Assembly: GCF_034555375.1 (NCBI RefSeq)
Contig: NZ_CP140706.1
Span: 4,393,001-4,457,000, forward strand
Length of the DNA: 64,000 bases
Direction: 5' to 3'
Source of the DNA: Pseudomonas sp. B33.4
GTDB taxonomy: Bacteria > Pseudomonadota > Gammaproteobacteria > Pseudomonadales > Pseudomonadaceae
Position numbers and translations under genes: made by a program. Shown piece by piece: positions 25,940 to 34,835 of this stretch (positions within the stretch are counted from its first letter, which is position 1; every line of letters begins with the position of its first letter). The notes beneath the pieces are model-generated. The model saw only the letters and a list, made by a program, of their open reading frames with translations, did not search any database and had not been told where the DNA came from.

Positions 25940-27528
25940 GCACCGCCCTCGCCGCCCCTGCACAGCCATTCAACGCGGCGGACATGGCGACCGCGACCAA
26001 GGTGTTCGCCTTCGCGACCATGTGCATCGGCATGTTCATCGCGCTGCTGGATATCCAGATTGTCTCGGCGTCGCTGCGTGATATCGGCGGTGGACTGTCC
26101 GCCGGCACCGACGAAACCGCGTGGGTGCAGACCAGTTACCTGATCGCCGAAATCATCGTGATTCCATTGTCGGGCTGGCTGTCGCGAGTGTTTTCGACAC
26201 GCTGGCTGTTCTGCGCCTCGGCGGTCGGTTTCACCCTCGCCAGTCTGCTCTGCGGCGTGGCCTGGAACATCCAGAGCATGATTGCCTTTCGGGCGCTGCA
26301 AGGTTTTCTCGGTGGTTCGATGATCCCGCTGGTGTTCACCACGGCGTTCTTTTTCTTCACCGGCAAACAACGGGTGATCGCCGCCGCGACCATCGGCGCG
26401 GTCGCGTCATTGGCACCGACAATGGGGCCGGTGATCGGCGGCTGGATTACCGACATTTCTTCGTGGCACTGGCTGTTCTACATCAATCTGGTGCCGGGGA
26501 TTTTCGTTGCCGTGGCAGTGCCGATGCTGGTGAAGATCGACCAGCCGGAATTGTCGCTGCTCAAGGGCGCGGACTATCTGAGCATGGTCTTTCTCGCGCT
26601 GTTTCTTGGCTGCCTGGAATACACCCTCGAAGAAGGCCCGCGCTGGAACTGGTTCAGCGACCAAACCATCCTCACCACGGCGTGGATCAGCGGCCTCGCC
26701 GGATTGGCCTTCATTGGCCGCACCTTGCACGTGGCCAATCCGATCGTCGATCTGCGCGCCTTGAAGGATCGCAACTTCGCCCTCGGCTGCTTCTTCTCGT
26801 TCGTCACCGGCATCGGCCTGTTCGCGACGATTTACCTGACGCCACTGTTTCTCGGCCGGGTACGTGGCTACAGCGCGCTGGACATTGGTCTGGCGGTTTT
26901 CTCCACGGGTGTGTTCCAGATCATGGCGATTCCGCTGTATGCCTTTCTCGCCAATCGCGTCGATCTGCGCTGGATCATGATGGTCGGTCTGGGCCTGTTC
27001 GCGGTGTCGATGTGGGAGTTCAGCCCGATCACTCACGACTGGAGCGCGGGGCAATTGATGTTGCCGCAAGCGTTGCGCGGAATTGCCCAGCAACTGGCGG
27101 TGCCGCCAGCGGTGACGTTGACCTTGGGTGGGTTGGCACCGGCACGCCTCAAGCACGCTTCGGGTCTGTTCAACCTGATGCGCAATCTGGGCGGGGCGAT
27201 TGGTATTGCGGCCTGCGCGACCATTCTCAATGACCGCACCAACCTGCATTTCACCCGGTTGGCGGAGCATCTGAACAGCAGCAATGAAGCGATGAATCAG
27301 TGGCTGTCGCAGGTCGGCGGCAACCTGGCGAATCTGGGCCAGAGCGGCGACGTCGGGGTCACCGCCAGCTTGCGCCAGTTGTGGTTGCTGACCTACCGCG
27401 AGGCGCAGACGCAGACCTACGGCGACACCTTTCTGATGATCGGCGTGTGCTTCGTCATCGCCACCGCGATGGTGCCCTTGATGCGCAAGGTGCAACCACC
27501 GACGGCGCCGAGTGCGGATGGGCATTGA
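25936..27528 (+). CDS. DHA2-family MFS multidrug pump, EmrB-like
   Basis: A 530-residue, 14-helix drug:H+ antiporter of the EmrB/QacA type. It has ALLDIQIVSASLRDIGGG in helix 1 and the motif-C-like SLAPTMGPVIGGWITD in helix 5. It is translationally coupled to the membrane fusion gene, forming an EmrAB-like tripartite pump without its own outer-membrane channel gene here. A REP pair follows the stop codon. Confidence 0.9.
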   Translation: MSTALAAPAQPFNAADMATATKVFAFATMCIGMFIALLDIQIVSASLRDIGGGLSAGTDETAWVQTSYLIAEIIVIPLSGWLSRVFSTRWLFCASAVGFTLASLLCGVAWNIQSMIAFRALQGFLGGSMIPLVFTTAFFFFTGKQRVIAAATIGAVASLAPTMGPVIGGWITDISSWHWLFYINLVPGIFVAVAVPMLVKIDQPELSLLKGADYLSMVFLALFLGCLEYTLEEGPRWNWFSDQTILTTAWISGLAGLAFIGRTLHVANPIVDLRALKDRNFALGCFFSFVTGIGLFATIYLTPLFLGRVRGYSALDIGLAVFSTGVFQIMAIPLYAFLANRVDLRWIMMVGLGLFAVSMWEFSPITHDWSAGQLMLPQALRGIAQQLAVPPAVTLTLGGLAPARLKHASGLFNLMRNLGGAIGIAACATILNDRTNLHFTRLAEHLNSSNEAMNQWLSQVGGNLANLGQSGDVGVTASLRQLWLLTYREAQTQTYGDTFLMIGVCFVIATAMVPLMRKVQPPTAPSADGH

Positions 27529-27558
27529 TCACTATTTTCTGGCAATGCCCATTTCCCT

Positions 27559-27654
27559 TGTGGGAGCGAGCCTGCTCGCGAAGGGGTCGTGTCAGTCACC
27601 ATGGTTGTTATCTGACACTCCGCTTTCGCGAGCAGGCTCGCTCCCACAGGGGAA
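27559..27654. repeat. REP pair (BIME), class with gtgggagcgagcctgctcgcg
   Basis: Two REP palindromes in opposite orientation (tgtgggagcgagcctgctcg and its near-complement cgagcaggctcgctcccaca) flank about 45 bp. It lies between convergent genes and can fold into a long hairpin that probably ends both transcripts. The same class recurs at 57691-58050. Confidence 0.9.
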
Positions 27655-27666
27655 ATGCGTTGAGGC

Positions 27667-28107
27667 TTAAGCTTGCGGGGTTTTGCGGAAACCTACGGCC
27701 AGACGGTTCCAGCTGTTGATGGTGCTGATCGCCACGGTCAGGTCGACCATTTCCTTGGGCGAGAACTGGGCCGCGACCACGTCGTAATCTTCATCCGGCG
27801 CATGGGTCAGGCTCAGTTGGGTCAGCGATTCAGTCCACAGCAGCGCAGCGCGTTCGCGGTCGCTGAAGAACGGCGCTTCACGCCATGCGGTGACGGCGAA
27901 CAGGCGACGCGGGGTTTCACCACCCTTGATCGCATCGGCGGTGTGCATGTCGATGCAAAAGGCGCAGCCGTTGATTTGCGAGGCGCGCAGCTTGACCAGT
28001 TCGATCAGGGTCTTTTCCAGCGGCAACTTGGACACCGCGGTTTCCAGGGCGATCATCGCTTTCAGTGCGTCTGGGGATGCGGTGTAGAAATCGGTACGAG
28101 GTTTCAT
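27667..28107 (-). CDS. AhpD-like / carboxymuconolactone decarboxylase family protein
   Basis: A 146-residue alkylhydroperoxidase D-like protein. The redox motif CAFCIDMHT (CxxC plus His) is intact near residues 49-57, followed by NSWNRLAVG at the C-terminus, typical of this group. The start at 28107 has GGAG at 5-nt spacing. The family takes part in peroxide defence; a specific partner is not present here. Confidence 0.85.
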   Translation of the reverse strand: MKPRTDFYTASPDALKAMIALETAVSKLPLEKTLIELVKLRASQINGCAFCIDMHTADAIKGGETPRRLFAVTAWREAPFFSDRERAALLWTESLTQLSLTHAPDEDYDVVAAQFSPKEMVDLTVAISTINSWNRLAVGFRKTPQA

Positions 28108-28293
28108 GGTGGCTCCGGGCAGCAAGTGAATGTGTGGCTACGTTAGTCCTCGCACCCGGTTCGGCAAATAGCCAATATTCCAGAAGATCAGGAGGCCACT
28201 CGGCTTCCTCGCTGACCGCTCGTCAGCCACTGGGCACCAAGGGTTCTGCGCGTCAGACCAATATCAGGTACATGCCCTTTCTGGAGACGGATC

Positions 28294-28617
28294 ATGATCA
28301 CGCGCAAACTCACCTCGTTATTGCTCGCCGGCCTGCTGGCCACGGCATCGGCCGCCAGCTTCGCCGCCAACGACGGCGCTGACGCCACTGGCACCAAATC
28401 TGGAGGCCCGAGCAGCTCGACCATGCCACCGGACAACACCCCGGGCGCACCTTCTGGCGGTAGCTCCAGCAGTGGTTCCGGTGCCAACTCCGGCACTGGC
28501 ATGGACAGCGGCACTGGCACCAACGGTGGTGCCAGCGGTTCGGGTTCGGGGGCTGGTGGAGGCACCGGATCGGCCGGCGGCGGCACTGGCGGTGCGGGCG
28601 GTGGCACTGGCGGCTGA
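28294..28617 (+). CDS. Small secreted Gly/Ser-rich protein
   Basis: A 107-residue protein with a clear signal peptide (LTSLLLAGLLATASAASFA). The mature part is almost wholly Gly, Ser, Thr and Ala with repeated GTG and GGGTGG blocks and is likely disordered. Similar low-complexity proteins are common in Pseudomonas, but I know no function. Composition bias leaves long open frames on the other strand here; the signal peptide and upstream CTGGAGACGG site support this frame. Confidence 0.7.
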   Translation: MITRKLTSLLLAGLLATASAASFAANDGADATGTKSGGPSSSTMPPDNTPGAPSGGSSSSGSGANSGTGMDSGTGTNGGASGSGSGAGGGTGSAGGGTGGAGGGTGG

Positions 28618-28695
28618 ACGAACAAGAGCCATCCGTGGTGAAACACACCCTTGGTTTCCAGGGGGCTTCACCTAATCCTGGCTCAATGAAATTCC

Positions 28696-28793
28696 CTGTG
28701 GGAGCTGGCTTGCCAGCGATAGCGTCAGCACAGTCGACCTCTTCCTTGACTGACCGACCGCCATCGCTGGCAAGCCAGCTCCCACAGGTTTTT
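28696..28793. repeat. REP pair, class with gtgggagctggcttgccagcg
   Basis: Two inverted copies of ctgtgggagctggcttgcca flank about 50 bp between the Gly-rich gene and the diguanylate cyclase gene. The core differs from the REP class at 27559, so two REP families coexist in the window. Confidence 0.9.
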
Positions 28794-28808
28794 ATGTAGG
28801 TATGCAGA

Positions 28809-30449
28809 TCAACGGTCAGAGCGCATCAACTCGGCCAGACCGCTGTCCAGCGACAACACCGCCGCACGATTGCGTCCTGCATTTTTCGCCTGATACAGCG
28901 CCGCATCGGCACGCTGGATAAACACTTCCAGACTGTCATTGCCGCTCGGGATAAACGAATAGCAGCCCAGACTTACCGTCAGATAGCCGGTCGGCGAGCC
29001 GCTATGGATGATGTGTTTATCGATCACGCTGCGGCGAATCTGCCCGGCGATCGCCAGCGCTCCATTGATATCGGTGTCCGGCAGCAGCACCGCAAATTCC
29101 TCGCCACCGTAGCGCACCGCCAGATCAGCCTTGCGCTGACAGCACGCCCGCAGCACCTGAGCGACCTGAGTCAGACAATGGTCTCCCGCCACATGCCCAT
29201 AAGCATCGTTGTAGCGCTTGAAAAAATCGATATCGAGCATGATCAGGCTGACCGGGCTGACCTGCCGCGCGCCGCGTGCGAATTCGATTTCCAGCGATCG
29301 TTCAAACAAGCGGCGATTGGCCAACCCGGTCAGGCTGTCGTGAGTCGCAATCTGCTCCAGTGCGCGCTGGGCCTTGCGCAAGTTCTTCTCGATGCGTTCG
29401 CCGTCGCGCACTTGATGAATGAACACCCAGCCAAACAGGCCGACACCGAGAATCACCAGCGCGACAATCACACTCGACTGGAATGCGCGTGCGTACCAAC
29501 CCTCGAGAATCGTGTCGCGCGAGGTCGCCGCCGACACCACCAACGGGTATGCCGACAAGCGTCGATAACCGTATAAACGCACCACGCCATCGACCACCGA
29601 ATCGATCATCGCCGTGCCGGCAGCGGCCTCGGGCAGCAACGTGCGATAAATCCGCCCTTGCGCCAGCGAAGTGCCGATCAGGTTTTCATCAAACGGCCGA
29701 CGGGCGAGCAAAGTGCCGTCGCTCAGCCCGAGAAACATGATGCCTTTATCATCGAGGCTGAAGCTTTCGAAGAAGCGGTCGAAGTACGACATCTTGATCC
29801 CGGCCAGCAACACCCCCTGAAAATTGCCGGCGTGATCATTGACGCGCTTGGAAATCGGGATGATCCACTCACCGTTCTCGCGGCTGCGAATCGCCGGGCC
29901 GATATGCGCCAGTGTCGAGACGTTCTGCTGGTGGAATTTGAAGTACTCGCGGTCCGCCACGCCGTTGCCACGGGGCAGATCGGCGAACGAGGTAATCACC
30001 CACTGACCCTGCGTGTCGAAGAGAAACATGCCGTGCAACTGATCGAGTTGCTGCACCCGACGGGCAAAGGTTCTCTGCAAGCGTGGTTTCTGCGCGGCGC
30101 CGTAACCGTCCTCCTGAATCCAGTCGACCAGGCTGGTCATCACCAGATCGGCGGCCAGAAACGTGTCCTCTGCCTGCTGCGCCATGGCCCGGGTCAAGTT
30201 GCTCGACGCCACTTTCGCCACCGCCAGATCCTGGCGCCGCGACTGCTCCAGTTGCAGGTACAGCAAACCGGACAGGCACAACCCCACCGCAACGATAAAC
30301 AGCACCGCCGCTTTGCGCAGCGGCAGGCGTTTAAGGGTGCCTCCGGGGGCCTGATGCGGATCGTGAATGGGGATAGGCAAAAGCAAGTCCTGGGCAGGTA
30401 CGGCAAGGGCGCCAGCGGGTAAACCCTTATGTTTGTGAGCGTAGCCCAC
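28809..30449 (-). CDS. Diguanylate cyclase with periplasmic dCACHE sensor
   Basis: A 546-residue membrane sensor. Its first helix (AAVLFIVAVGLCLSGLLYL), a periplasmic double-CACHE region of about 220 residues (with DTQGQWVITSFADLP and SFSLDDKGIMFLGLSDG) and a second helix (SSVIVALVILGVGLFGWVF) lead to a GGDEF domain. The active site RYGGEEFAV is intact, and the inhibitory I-site RKAD lies five residues before it, so product inhibition by c-di-GMP is expected. The start could be downstream of 30449, since the first 35 residues are poorly conserved in character. Confidence 0.88.
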   Translation of the reverse strand: MGYAHKHKGLPAGALAVPAQDLLLPIPIHDPHQAPGGTLKRLPLRKAAVLFIVAVGLCLSGLLYLQLEQSRRQDLAVAKVASSNLTRAMAQQAEDTFLAADLVMTSLVDWIQEDGYGAAQKPRLQRTFARRVQQLDQLHGMFLFDTQGQWVITSFADLPRGNGVADREYFKFHQQNVSTLAHIGPAIRSRENGEWIIPISKRVNDHAGNFQGVLLAGIKMSYFDRFFESFSLDDKGIMFLGLSDGTLLARRPFDENLIGTSLAQGRIYRTLLPEAAAGTAMIDSVVDGVVRLYGYRRLSAYPLVVSAATSRDTILEGWYARAFQSSVIVALVILGVGLFGWVFIHQVRDGERIEKNLRKAQRALEQIATHDSLTGLANRRLFERSLEIEFARGARQVSPVSLIMLDIDFFKRYNDAYGHVAGDHCLTQVAQVLRACCQRKADLAVRYGGEEFAVLLPDTDINGALAIAGQIRRSVIDKHIIHSGSPTGYLTVSLGCYSFIPSGNDSLEVFIQRADAALYQAKNAGRNRAAVLSLDSGLAELMRSDR

Positions 30450-30663
30450 CGGGATGTACGGGGCAAACGCCCCGGTCCCGCCCAGTTATATCGGCGCGCA
30501 ACGAGATTGGATGATCGCTGTTCGACGATTTATTTTCGATTGCTCCTTTACGGTTAGTCAGTTGTGAAGGGCCAGGCGCCGCATCGCACTGTGCAGGTGT
30601 GCCCGCGCACTCTGTGAATCACCGGATAATGTGGGTCAAAAGGTGCGGAGTACCCCGCATCTG
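30450..30663. other. Intergenic edge of the AT-rich island
   Basis: No supported gene. The first part is the upstream region of the diguanylate cyclase; beyond about 30600 the base composition drops toward that of the island. Confidence 0.5.
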
Positions 30664-31032
30664 TTACTGCAGTTTGTTGATTTCACGTAGGAGGTCCGCG
30701 ATGGGAATGTTAATTGTGTTTGAGTAGTAAGGTTTGTAGCCGTAGGCAGTGACGACGACTTTGCAGGGGATTTGTTGCTTGTTGGAGAGGAGCTGGTTCA
30801 GTTCTATTACTGACAGATCTGGACTTCAGTCATTTGAGGTTTCACCTAGGAATGCACGAGTGAGATAGGAGAATTTCGCCTCGTTGCCTTCATTTTCTTC
30901 CGACCTTATCAAGCCGAATACAAAAAACTGAATGGCTTTGCCCACGGAAAAATCATGATCATCCGCCAAGGCACAATGAAGCGTGCCTGAAATCATACCG
31001 ACTCGTTCATCGCGATCAAAAAGATCCAGCAC
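30664..31032 (-). pseudogene. Unknown protein interrupted by an in-frame TGA
   Basis: A frame from a GTG at 31032 reads 68 codons to a TGA at 30826-30828, then continues in the same frame for 53 more sense codons to a TAA at 30664. Both parts look like real protein (FSVGKAIQFFVFGLIRSEE before the stop; KQQIPCKVVVTAYGYKPYYS after it). Protein-like sequence (FAIYHRDVDVLD) also continues 5' of the GTG, up to a further stop, so the gene is probably broken twice. I recognise no family. It lies in the AT-rich island and has no good ribosome site. Confidence 0.5.
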
Positions 31033-31491
31033 ATCAACATCCCGATGATATATAGCAAAGACTTTTGCCTTTCAACAGACTCAAAACTCAAGTTTGCGGA
31101 GGCTTCACGGGGTCCTTCGCACAACCAGAGCAAATAGCTAAAAGTGAAAAAAGGAGGAACTTGTTCAAAGGAAAATCCTTTGACGGATATAGTTAGTAGG
31201 CAAGATTTGCGGATCGTCTCCTCGATCTACGGGTGAGTACATTTGTATTCACTGACATCTCGCGAGAGATGATCATTTTTTAGCCAGAATAGGCGATGGC
31301 GGCTGATAGAGCTCTTTTAGAGTGAATGGTCCTCGTGTATGGCTTATCTGCTGCTGTCAATTCGGTCTGCTCGCAAATCTCACTAACGTGCCAAGACTCC
31401 GCAGTCTTCCATTGAAGCTTGATCATAGGCCACCGGGTTTCCCGATGATGGTATGATGTCATTTTGACCATCAGTCACTAGGAAAGCGCTT
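31033..31491. other. AT-rich intergenic region without a supported gene
   Basis: About 460 bp. An isolated AAAGGAGG at about 31154 precedes only a short TTG frame, and a 63-codon minus-strand frame (31280-31471) has no convincing ribosome site. It may be decayed gene sequence. Confidence 0.4.
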
Positions 31492-32334
31492 TTGAAAAGG
31501 ATGTCGTTTCAAGCCAGGCTCTGTGTTTGGGTATTGATTTCTTCTCCCATCGCTCAGGTTGCTCAGGCGGCAACTGCACTTTCAGAATACTCAAAGCCGC
31601 ATGCTACTGAATCGTTTGAGCTTGATAAAGGAACTCAGGTTCGTACTCATCGATTTGGCGAGTATCAACTGATCGAGGTGTACATTCCGGCTGAGTCTGC
31701 AGTTGTGACGGTCCACGATTTACGAGCTAAGGGGGTAGCCGTTGATGCATACCGAGGTCTGGAAACAAAAGACACTGTCGCAATAATCGGGGGTGGTTTT
31801 TTCGGCTACAACTCTAAGGGAGAAGAAGAGCCAATAGGTTTGACCCGAGTTAATGGGGAAAGAAAGGTTGCGCTAATGCCTTGGTCCCATGGCGGAGTTT
31901 TTGCGTCGAATGGCACTGGGACACTTCGTATCTTTCCAGCGACTAGTAAAAATCAAGGTGGTCGTTGGAAGTACGCTTTACAATCGAAACCCATAATCAT
32001 ACAAAATGGAAATGTAGACGTAGGTAAAAATTTGCGTGACGCAGAATTCAACCGAGTTGCTGTAGGGCTTTCGGTTGGCGGGGACATCCTAATTGTTGGG
32101 CTGTTCCAGAACTTCGGCCAAGCCGCCACTCAGGTTCAATTCTCTTACATTTATAGAATTATTGCTGAAAAGCGAGACTTGAAAATACTGAGAGCACTCG
32201 CAATGGATGGAGGCGCTGGCGCACAAATACATATCCCAAAATTAGACCTCAACTTTGGAGACACAGGACTTTCATACTTTCCTAACGCGCTTCGTTTCAA
32301 TACTGTGACGGGGCAGCAATTTATAAATGAATAA
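31492..32334 (+). CDS. Secreted phosphodiester glycosidase (NAGPA) domain protein
   Basis: A 280-residue protein with a signal peptide (VWVLISSPIAQVAQAA). The mature part has features of the phosphodiester glycosidase (NAGPA/YigE-like) fold: VAIIGGGFFGYNSKGEE, RVAVGLSVGGDILIVGL and ALAMDGGAGAQIHIP, the last corresponding to the family's conserved DGG motif. The start is a TTG at 31492 after AGGAAA; an ATG at 31501 is possible. The stop overlaps the start of the next gene, so the two form an operon. Family members cleave sugar phosphodiesters in envelope or exopolysaccharide contexts. Low GC suggests horizontal transfer. Confidence 0.72.
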   Translation: MKRMSFQARLCVWVLISSPIAQVAQAATALSEYSKPHATESFELDKGTQVRTHRFGEYQLIEVYIPAESAVVTVHDLRAKGVAVDAYRGLETKDTVAIIGGGFFGYNSKGEEEPIGLTRVNGERKVALMPWSHGGVFASNGTGTLRIFPATSKNQGGRWKYALQSKPIIIQNGNVDVGKNLRDAEFNRVAVGLSVGGDILIVGLFQNFGQAATQVQFSYIYRIIAEKRDLKILRALAMDGGAGAQIHIPKLDLNFGDTGLSYFPNALRFNTVTGQQFINE

Positions 32335-33247
32335 ATCATACAGACAATTTTTTAATTATTTTCGACAATGGAAGGGAGGAATACTTCTTCTGCTCAGCGG
32401 CATCGGTGCCTTTTGCGCCTGGGTAGGAGCAACATTTAGCGACGAGATAAAATCAGCTCTAAACCTGCAAAACGCTGAGGTAGTAATTTCTGCTGGCAAT
32501 CCTCGAGTAGAAATTAACAAAAAAATAGATCTCGAGGCCCGCGTCAACTCCGTCGGCTACCAGAATCTCGCTCCGGGCGTATTTTCCCTGATCGTTAATC
32601 ATGAGTACGTTACCGTCAAACCTAAAATCAGTGTAAAGCTGGATGCAATCTCCGGGACAACTCCCGTTGACGTCCCAGAAATAAAGGTTATAAGGATGCC
32701 GCCCGGCCGTTTAACTATCAGCGCGACTTACGTTTCAGGCAGCCTTGAAATCAGGTCCAATGAACTTGTTCTCGAAATTATACCACCAGAGCTAGTTATA
32801 CATCCTCACTTCGATAGAAGCGATACGGGAAGAGTTAATCTTTCAGGAAAATGGAATATTGTAGTCGGCGGAGTAACAGGCACAATGACACTTCGTCAGG
32901 GCACGGACAATAAAATCTATGGCAACTATGAAATCCCAGGTGGCAAGTGGCAGGCTGGAGAAATTACAGGCTTCAAAGATGGCAAAACATTCCGAGTACA
33001 ATTTAGCGTACCTGGACGAGAAAAATCGGAAACAATACGCGTCGCTGGCTATTTTGAGATCCAAGGTGCAAACGGGGACTATATTGAAGTCACAGGATGT
33101 GCCTACCATCTTCGCAGAGCTAAGATTATCTATGACACAGTAGGTATGGAGGGAGTGGATTGCAAATCTCCGACAAAATATGATCATTGGAAGGTCTTAC
33201 AGACCGCAAGTTTTTATGCCGCGTCACCGTTCGACAAACAAGAGTAG
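32327..33247 (+). CDS. Membrane-anchored protein of unknown function
   Basis: A 306-residue protein with one N-terminal hydrophobic anchor (GILLLLSGIGAFCAWVGATF) and a long extracytoplasmic part. Residues 45-160 look like beta-sandwich sequence (repeated VxVKPKISVKL-type strands); residues 165-270 look like a beta-rich barrel (LSGKWNIVVGG, GTMTLRQG, GNYEIPGGKW). I recognise no named family. It overlaps the NAGPA-type gene by 8 bp and is almost certainly co-translated with it, so the two products may act together at the cell surface. Confidence 0.7.
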   Translation: MNKSYRQFFNYFRQWKGGILLLLSGIGAFCAWVGATFSDEIKSALNLQNAEVVISAGNPRVEINKKIDLEARVNSVGYQNLAPGVFSLIVNHEYVTVKPKISVKLDAISGTTPVDVPEIKVIRMPPGRLTISATYVSGSLEIRSNELVLEIIPPELVIHPHFDRSDTGRVNLSGKWNIVVGGVTGTMTLRQGTDNKIYGNYEIPGGKWQAGEITGFKDGKTFRVQFSVPGREKSETIRVAGYFEIQGANGDYIEVTGCAYHLRRAKIIYDTVGMEGVDCKSPTKYDHWKVLQTASFYAASPFDKQE

Positions 33248-33378
33248 CTTTAGATAGTGCTCGGAAGCTGCACCAACAGTTCAGCATACAGCTCGCTCGA
33301 CGGCCATCAAACTGTCGAACTCACATATTAGTCAGAGGCAGAAGTAGGTTTGGCAATATACCCTTCGCATGGGATAGG

Positions 33379-33420
33379 TCACTCACGTGGTAGATTTTCG
33401 CTCATGGAAATGCTCCTTAC
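33379..33420 (-). pseudogene. Relic 5' end of a gene
   Basis: On the minus strand AAGGAG stands 7 nt before an ATG at 33405 that opens only eight codons (MSENLPRE) before TGA. The strong ribosome site on a dead-end frame looks like the retained start of a gene lost at the island boundary. A short leader peptide is the alternative. Confidence 0.3.
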
Positions 33421-33477
33421 TGCCGTGTCGTATTACAATTGCGCGCTAGCATGACCAATCTTGTTTAAATGCAAATG

Positions 33478-33511
33478 CAAAAAAGGCGCCCCGATCGGGC
33501 GCCTTTTTATA
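33478..33511. terminator. Bidirectional Rho-independent terminator
   Basis: A G/C-rich hairpin (ggcgccc / gggcgcc, 4-nt loop) flanked by A and T runs on both sides. It ends the RNase T2 gene from the right and can stop transcription leaving the island. Confidence 0.9.
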
Positions 33512-33528
33512 CGTGGAAACCGCTCAGC

Positions 33529-34194
33529 TTAGCGCGACGGCGGCACGCGAACATCTCCCGCCCGGCACTGGGTTTTCACGCCCTTGCCACAGGCGCCGAA
33601 CTGCAAATCCTTGCCCATGCACACGCGCACTTCCGACAGTTCCGGGCCACTGCAAATGACCGCGATGCCATCGGCCGGAATCCCCGGGTTGGCCTTGCGG
33701 AACAGGTCGGCGATTTCCTGGGCTTCGAAGTAATAGGAACTGCTGAACGGTTGCAGTTCGTCCGGGATTTTCACCGCCGCCACGGCTTTGTCCGCTTCAT
33801 CGAGATAGCCCATCGCGCCGAGGCCGCTGCAGGTGCCGTGCTTGGCCCATTCGTGGTCGAGCAGTTTTTTGGTCGGGAACAGCGTCAGACCCTGGCTGGT
33901 TTGCGCCGCGTTCAGCGTGGTCAGTGGTGGGCAGGATTCCGGCCAGCCACCCTTGGCGTATTGCGGCCACAACCCGTGCAGCACGAAGCCGTAGCCCTTG
34001 CCCGTGCACTGCGAGTCATCTTTGTGGGTCAGACAAAAGGTCGGCGACCAGGACAACGCCAGCAGGTAGTAATCGAACACCCCCGCCACCGATTCCGCCT
34101 GGGCCTTGCTCGACTGTGATTGCCGCGCCGAACTCAGGCCGATGCTACCGACCGTCAGCGCAATCACCGCCAAAATTGTAAACAGCTTTTTCAT
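33529..34194 (-). CDS. Secreted ribonuclease T2 family protein
   Basis: A 221-residue periplasmic RNase I-like enzyme. The signal peptide (KKLFTILAVIALTVGSIGLSSA) is followed by both catalytic segments, VLHGLWPQY (CAS I) and HEWAKHGTCSG (CAS II). Cysteines flank the active site as expected for disulphides. The start at 34194 has AAGGAG upstream. It degrades RNA non-specifically through a cyclic phosphate. Confidence 0.92.
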   Translation of the reverse strand: MKKLFTILAVIALTVGSIGLSSARQSQSSKAQAESVAGVFDYYLLALSWSPTFCLTHKDDSQCTGKGYGFVLHGLWPQYAKGGWPESCPPLTTLNAAQTSQGLTLFPTKKLLDHEWAKHGTCSGLGAMGYLDEADKAVAAVKIPDELQPFSSSYYFEAQEIADLFRKANPGIPADGIAVICSGPELSEVRVCMGKDLQFGACGKGVKTQCRAGDVRVPPSR

Positions 34195-34358
34195 GTACCC
34201 ACTCCTTGGGACGCCTGCGTCCATGGTTTTCGATCCTGACCGACTTGGCCAGCGCTGATTTCGCCACGCTTGTGTTGCAAGCGCATGACGCAAGGCAAAG
34301 CCGTACACCGTTGTAAGGTCTACGATTAACAGGCAGACACCAAACCAAGGGATCCGAA

Positions 34359-34829
34359 ATGAGTAAAGCAGACGAACTCGCCGCCAAACTCAAGCAAACC
34401 CGGCACACCCATGCCGATGCCGCGCTGGAGATCGATTGCTGGCCAGCTCAGGTGTACGACTTGTACCACCGCATTGAGGCGTGGTTGCAGCCCGTCACCG
34501 AAGTAGGACTGAAGATTCGGCGAAATCCTACGCATGTTTGCGAAACTTCACCGGATGGTGAAGCGCATGACTATGCGATTGATCAACTGGTGATCGAGGC
34601 CAATCATCAAAGCCTGACATTTGATCCCATTGCGCGGTTTACCGAGGATGGCGCCGGGCGCGTGCAGATCAGCCCGTCAGCCACGGACACCTATTTGCTG
34701 CGTACCGTGGATGAGCACGGTGAAAGCCATTGGTGGATGCAGTCGATTGAAACAGGCCAGCAGCTGGATGCCATCGCGCTGACTGAAAACAATCTTTTGC
34801 TCGCGGTGCAGGAAGGCCTCGGTCTATAG
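34359..34829 (+). CDS. Conserved hypothetical cytoplasmic protein
   Basis: A 156-residue soluble protein, without signal peptide or membrane segment, that I cannot assign to a family. Its N-terminus is helical and charged (ADELAAKLKQTRHTHADAAL) and the remainder alternates short beta strands (QLVIEANHQSLTFDPIARF, VQISPSATDTYLLRTV). A GGGATCCGAA stretch precedes the ATG. It stands alone between the RNase T2 gene and a convergent LysR gene. Confidence 0.7.
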   Translation: MSKADELAAKLKQTRHTHADAALEIDCWPAQVYDLYHRIEAWLQPVTEVGLKIRRNPTHVCETSPDGEAHDYAIDQLVIEANHQSLTFDPIARFTEDGAGRVQISPSATDTYLLRTVDEHGESHWWMQSIETGQQLDAIALTENNLLLAVQEGLGL

Positions 34830-34835
34830 AGACCA

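Noticed and set aside
24900..27528. EmrAB-like pump as part of the beta-lactam cluster
   Set aside because: It is over 8 kb away behind unrelated genes, and the cluster has its own exporters.
27559..27654. Possible CRISPR-like spacing of repeats (also at 57691-58050)
   Set aside because: The repeats are inverted REP palindromes, with nearly identical intervening sequence and no cas genes.
31280..31471. A 63-codon minus-strand frame upstream of the NAGPA-type gene
   Set aside because: No convincing ribosome site or family likeness; it occupies the probable promoter region.
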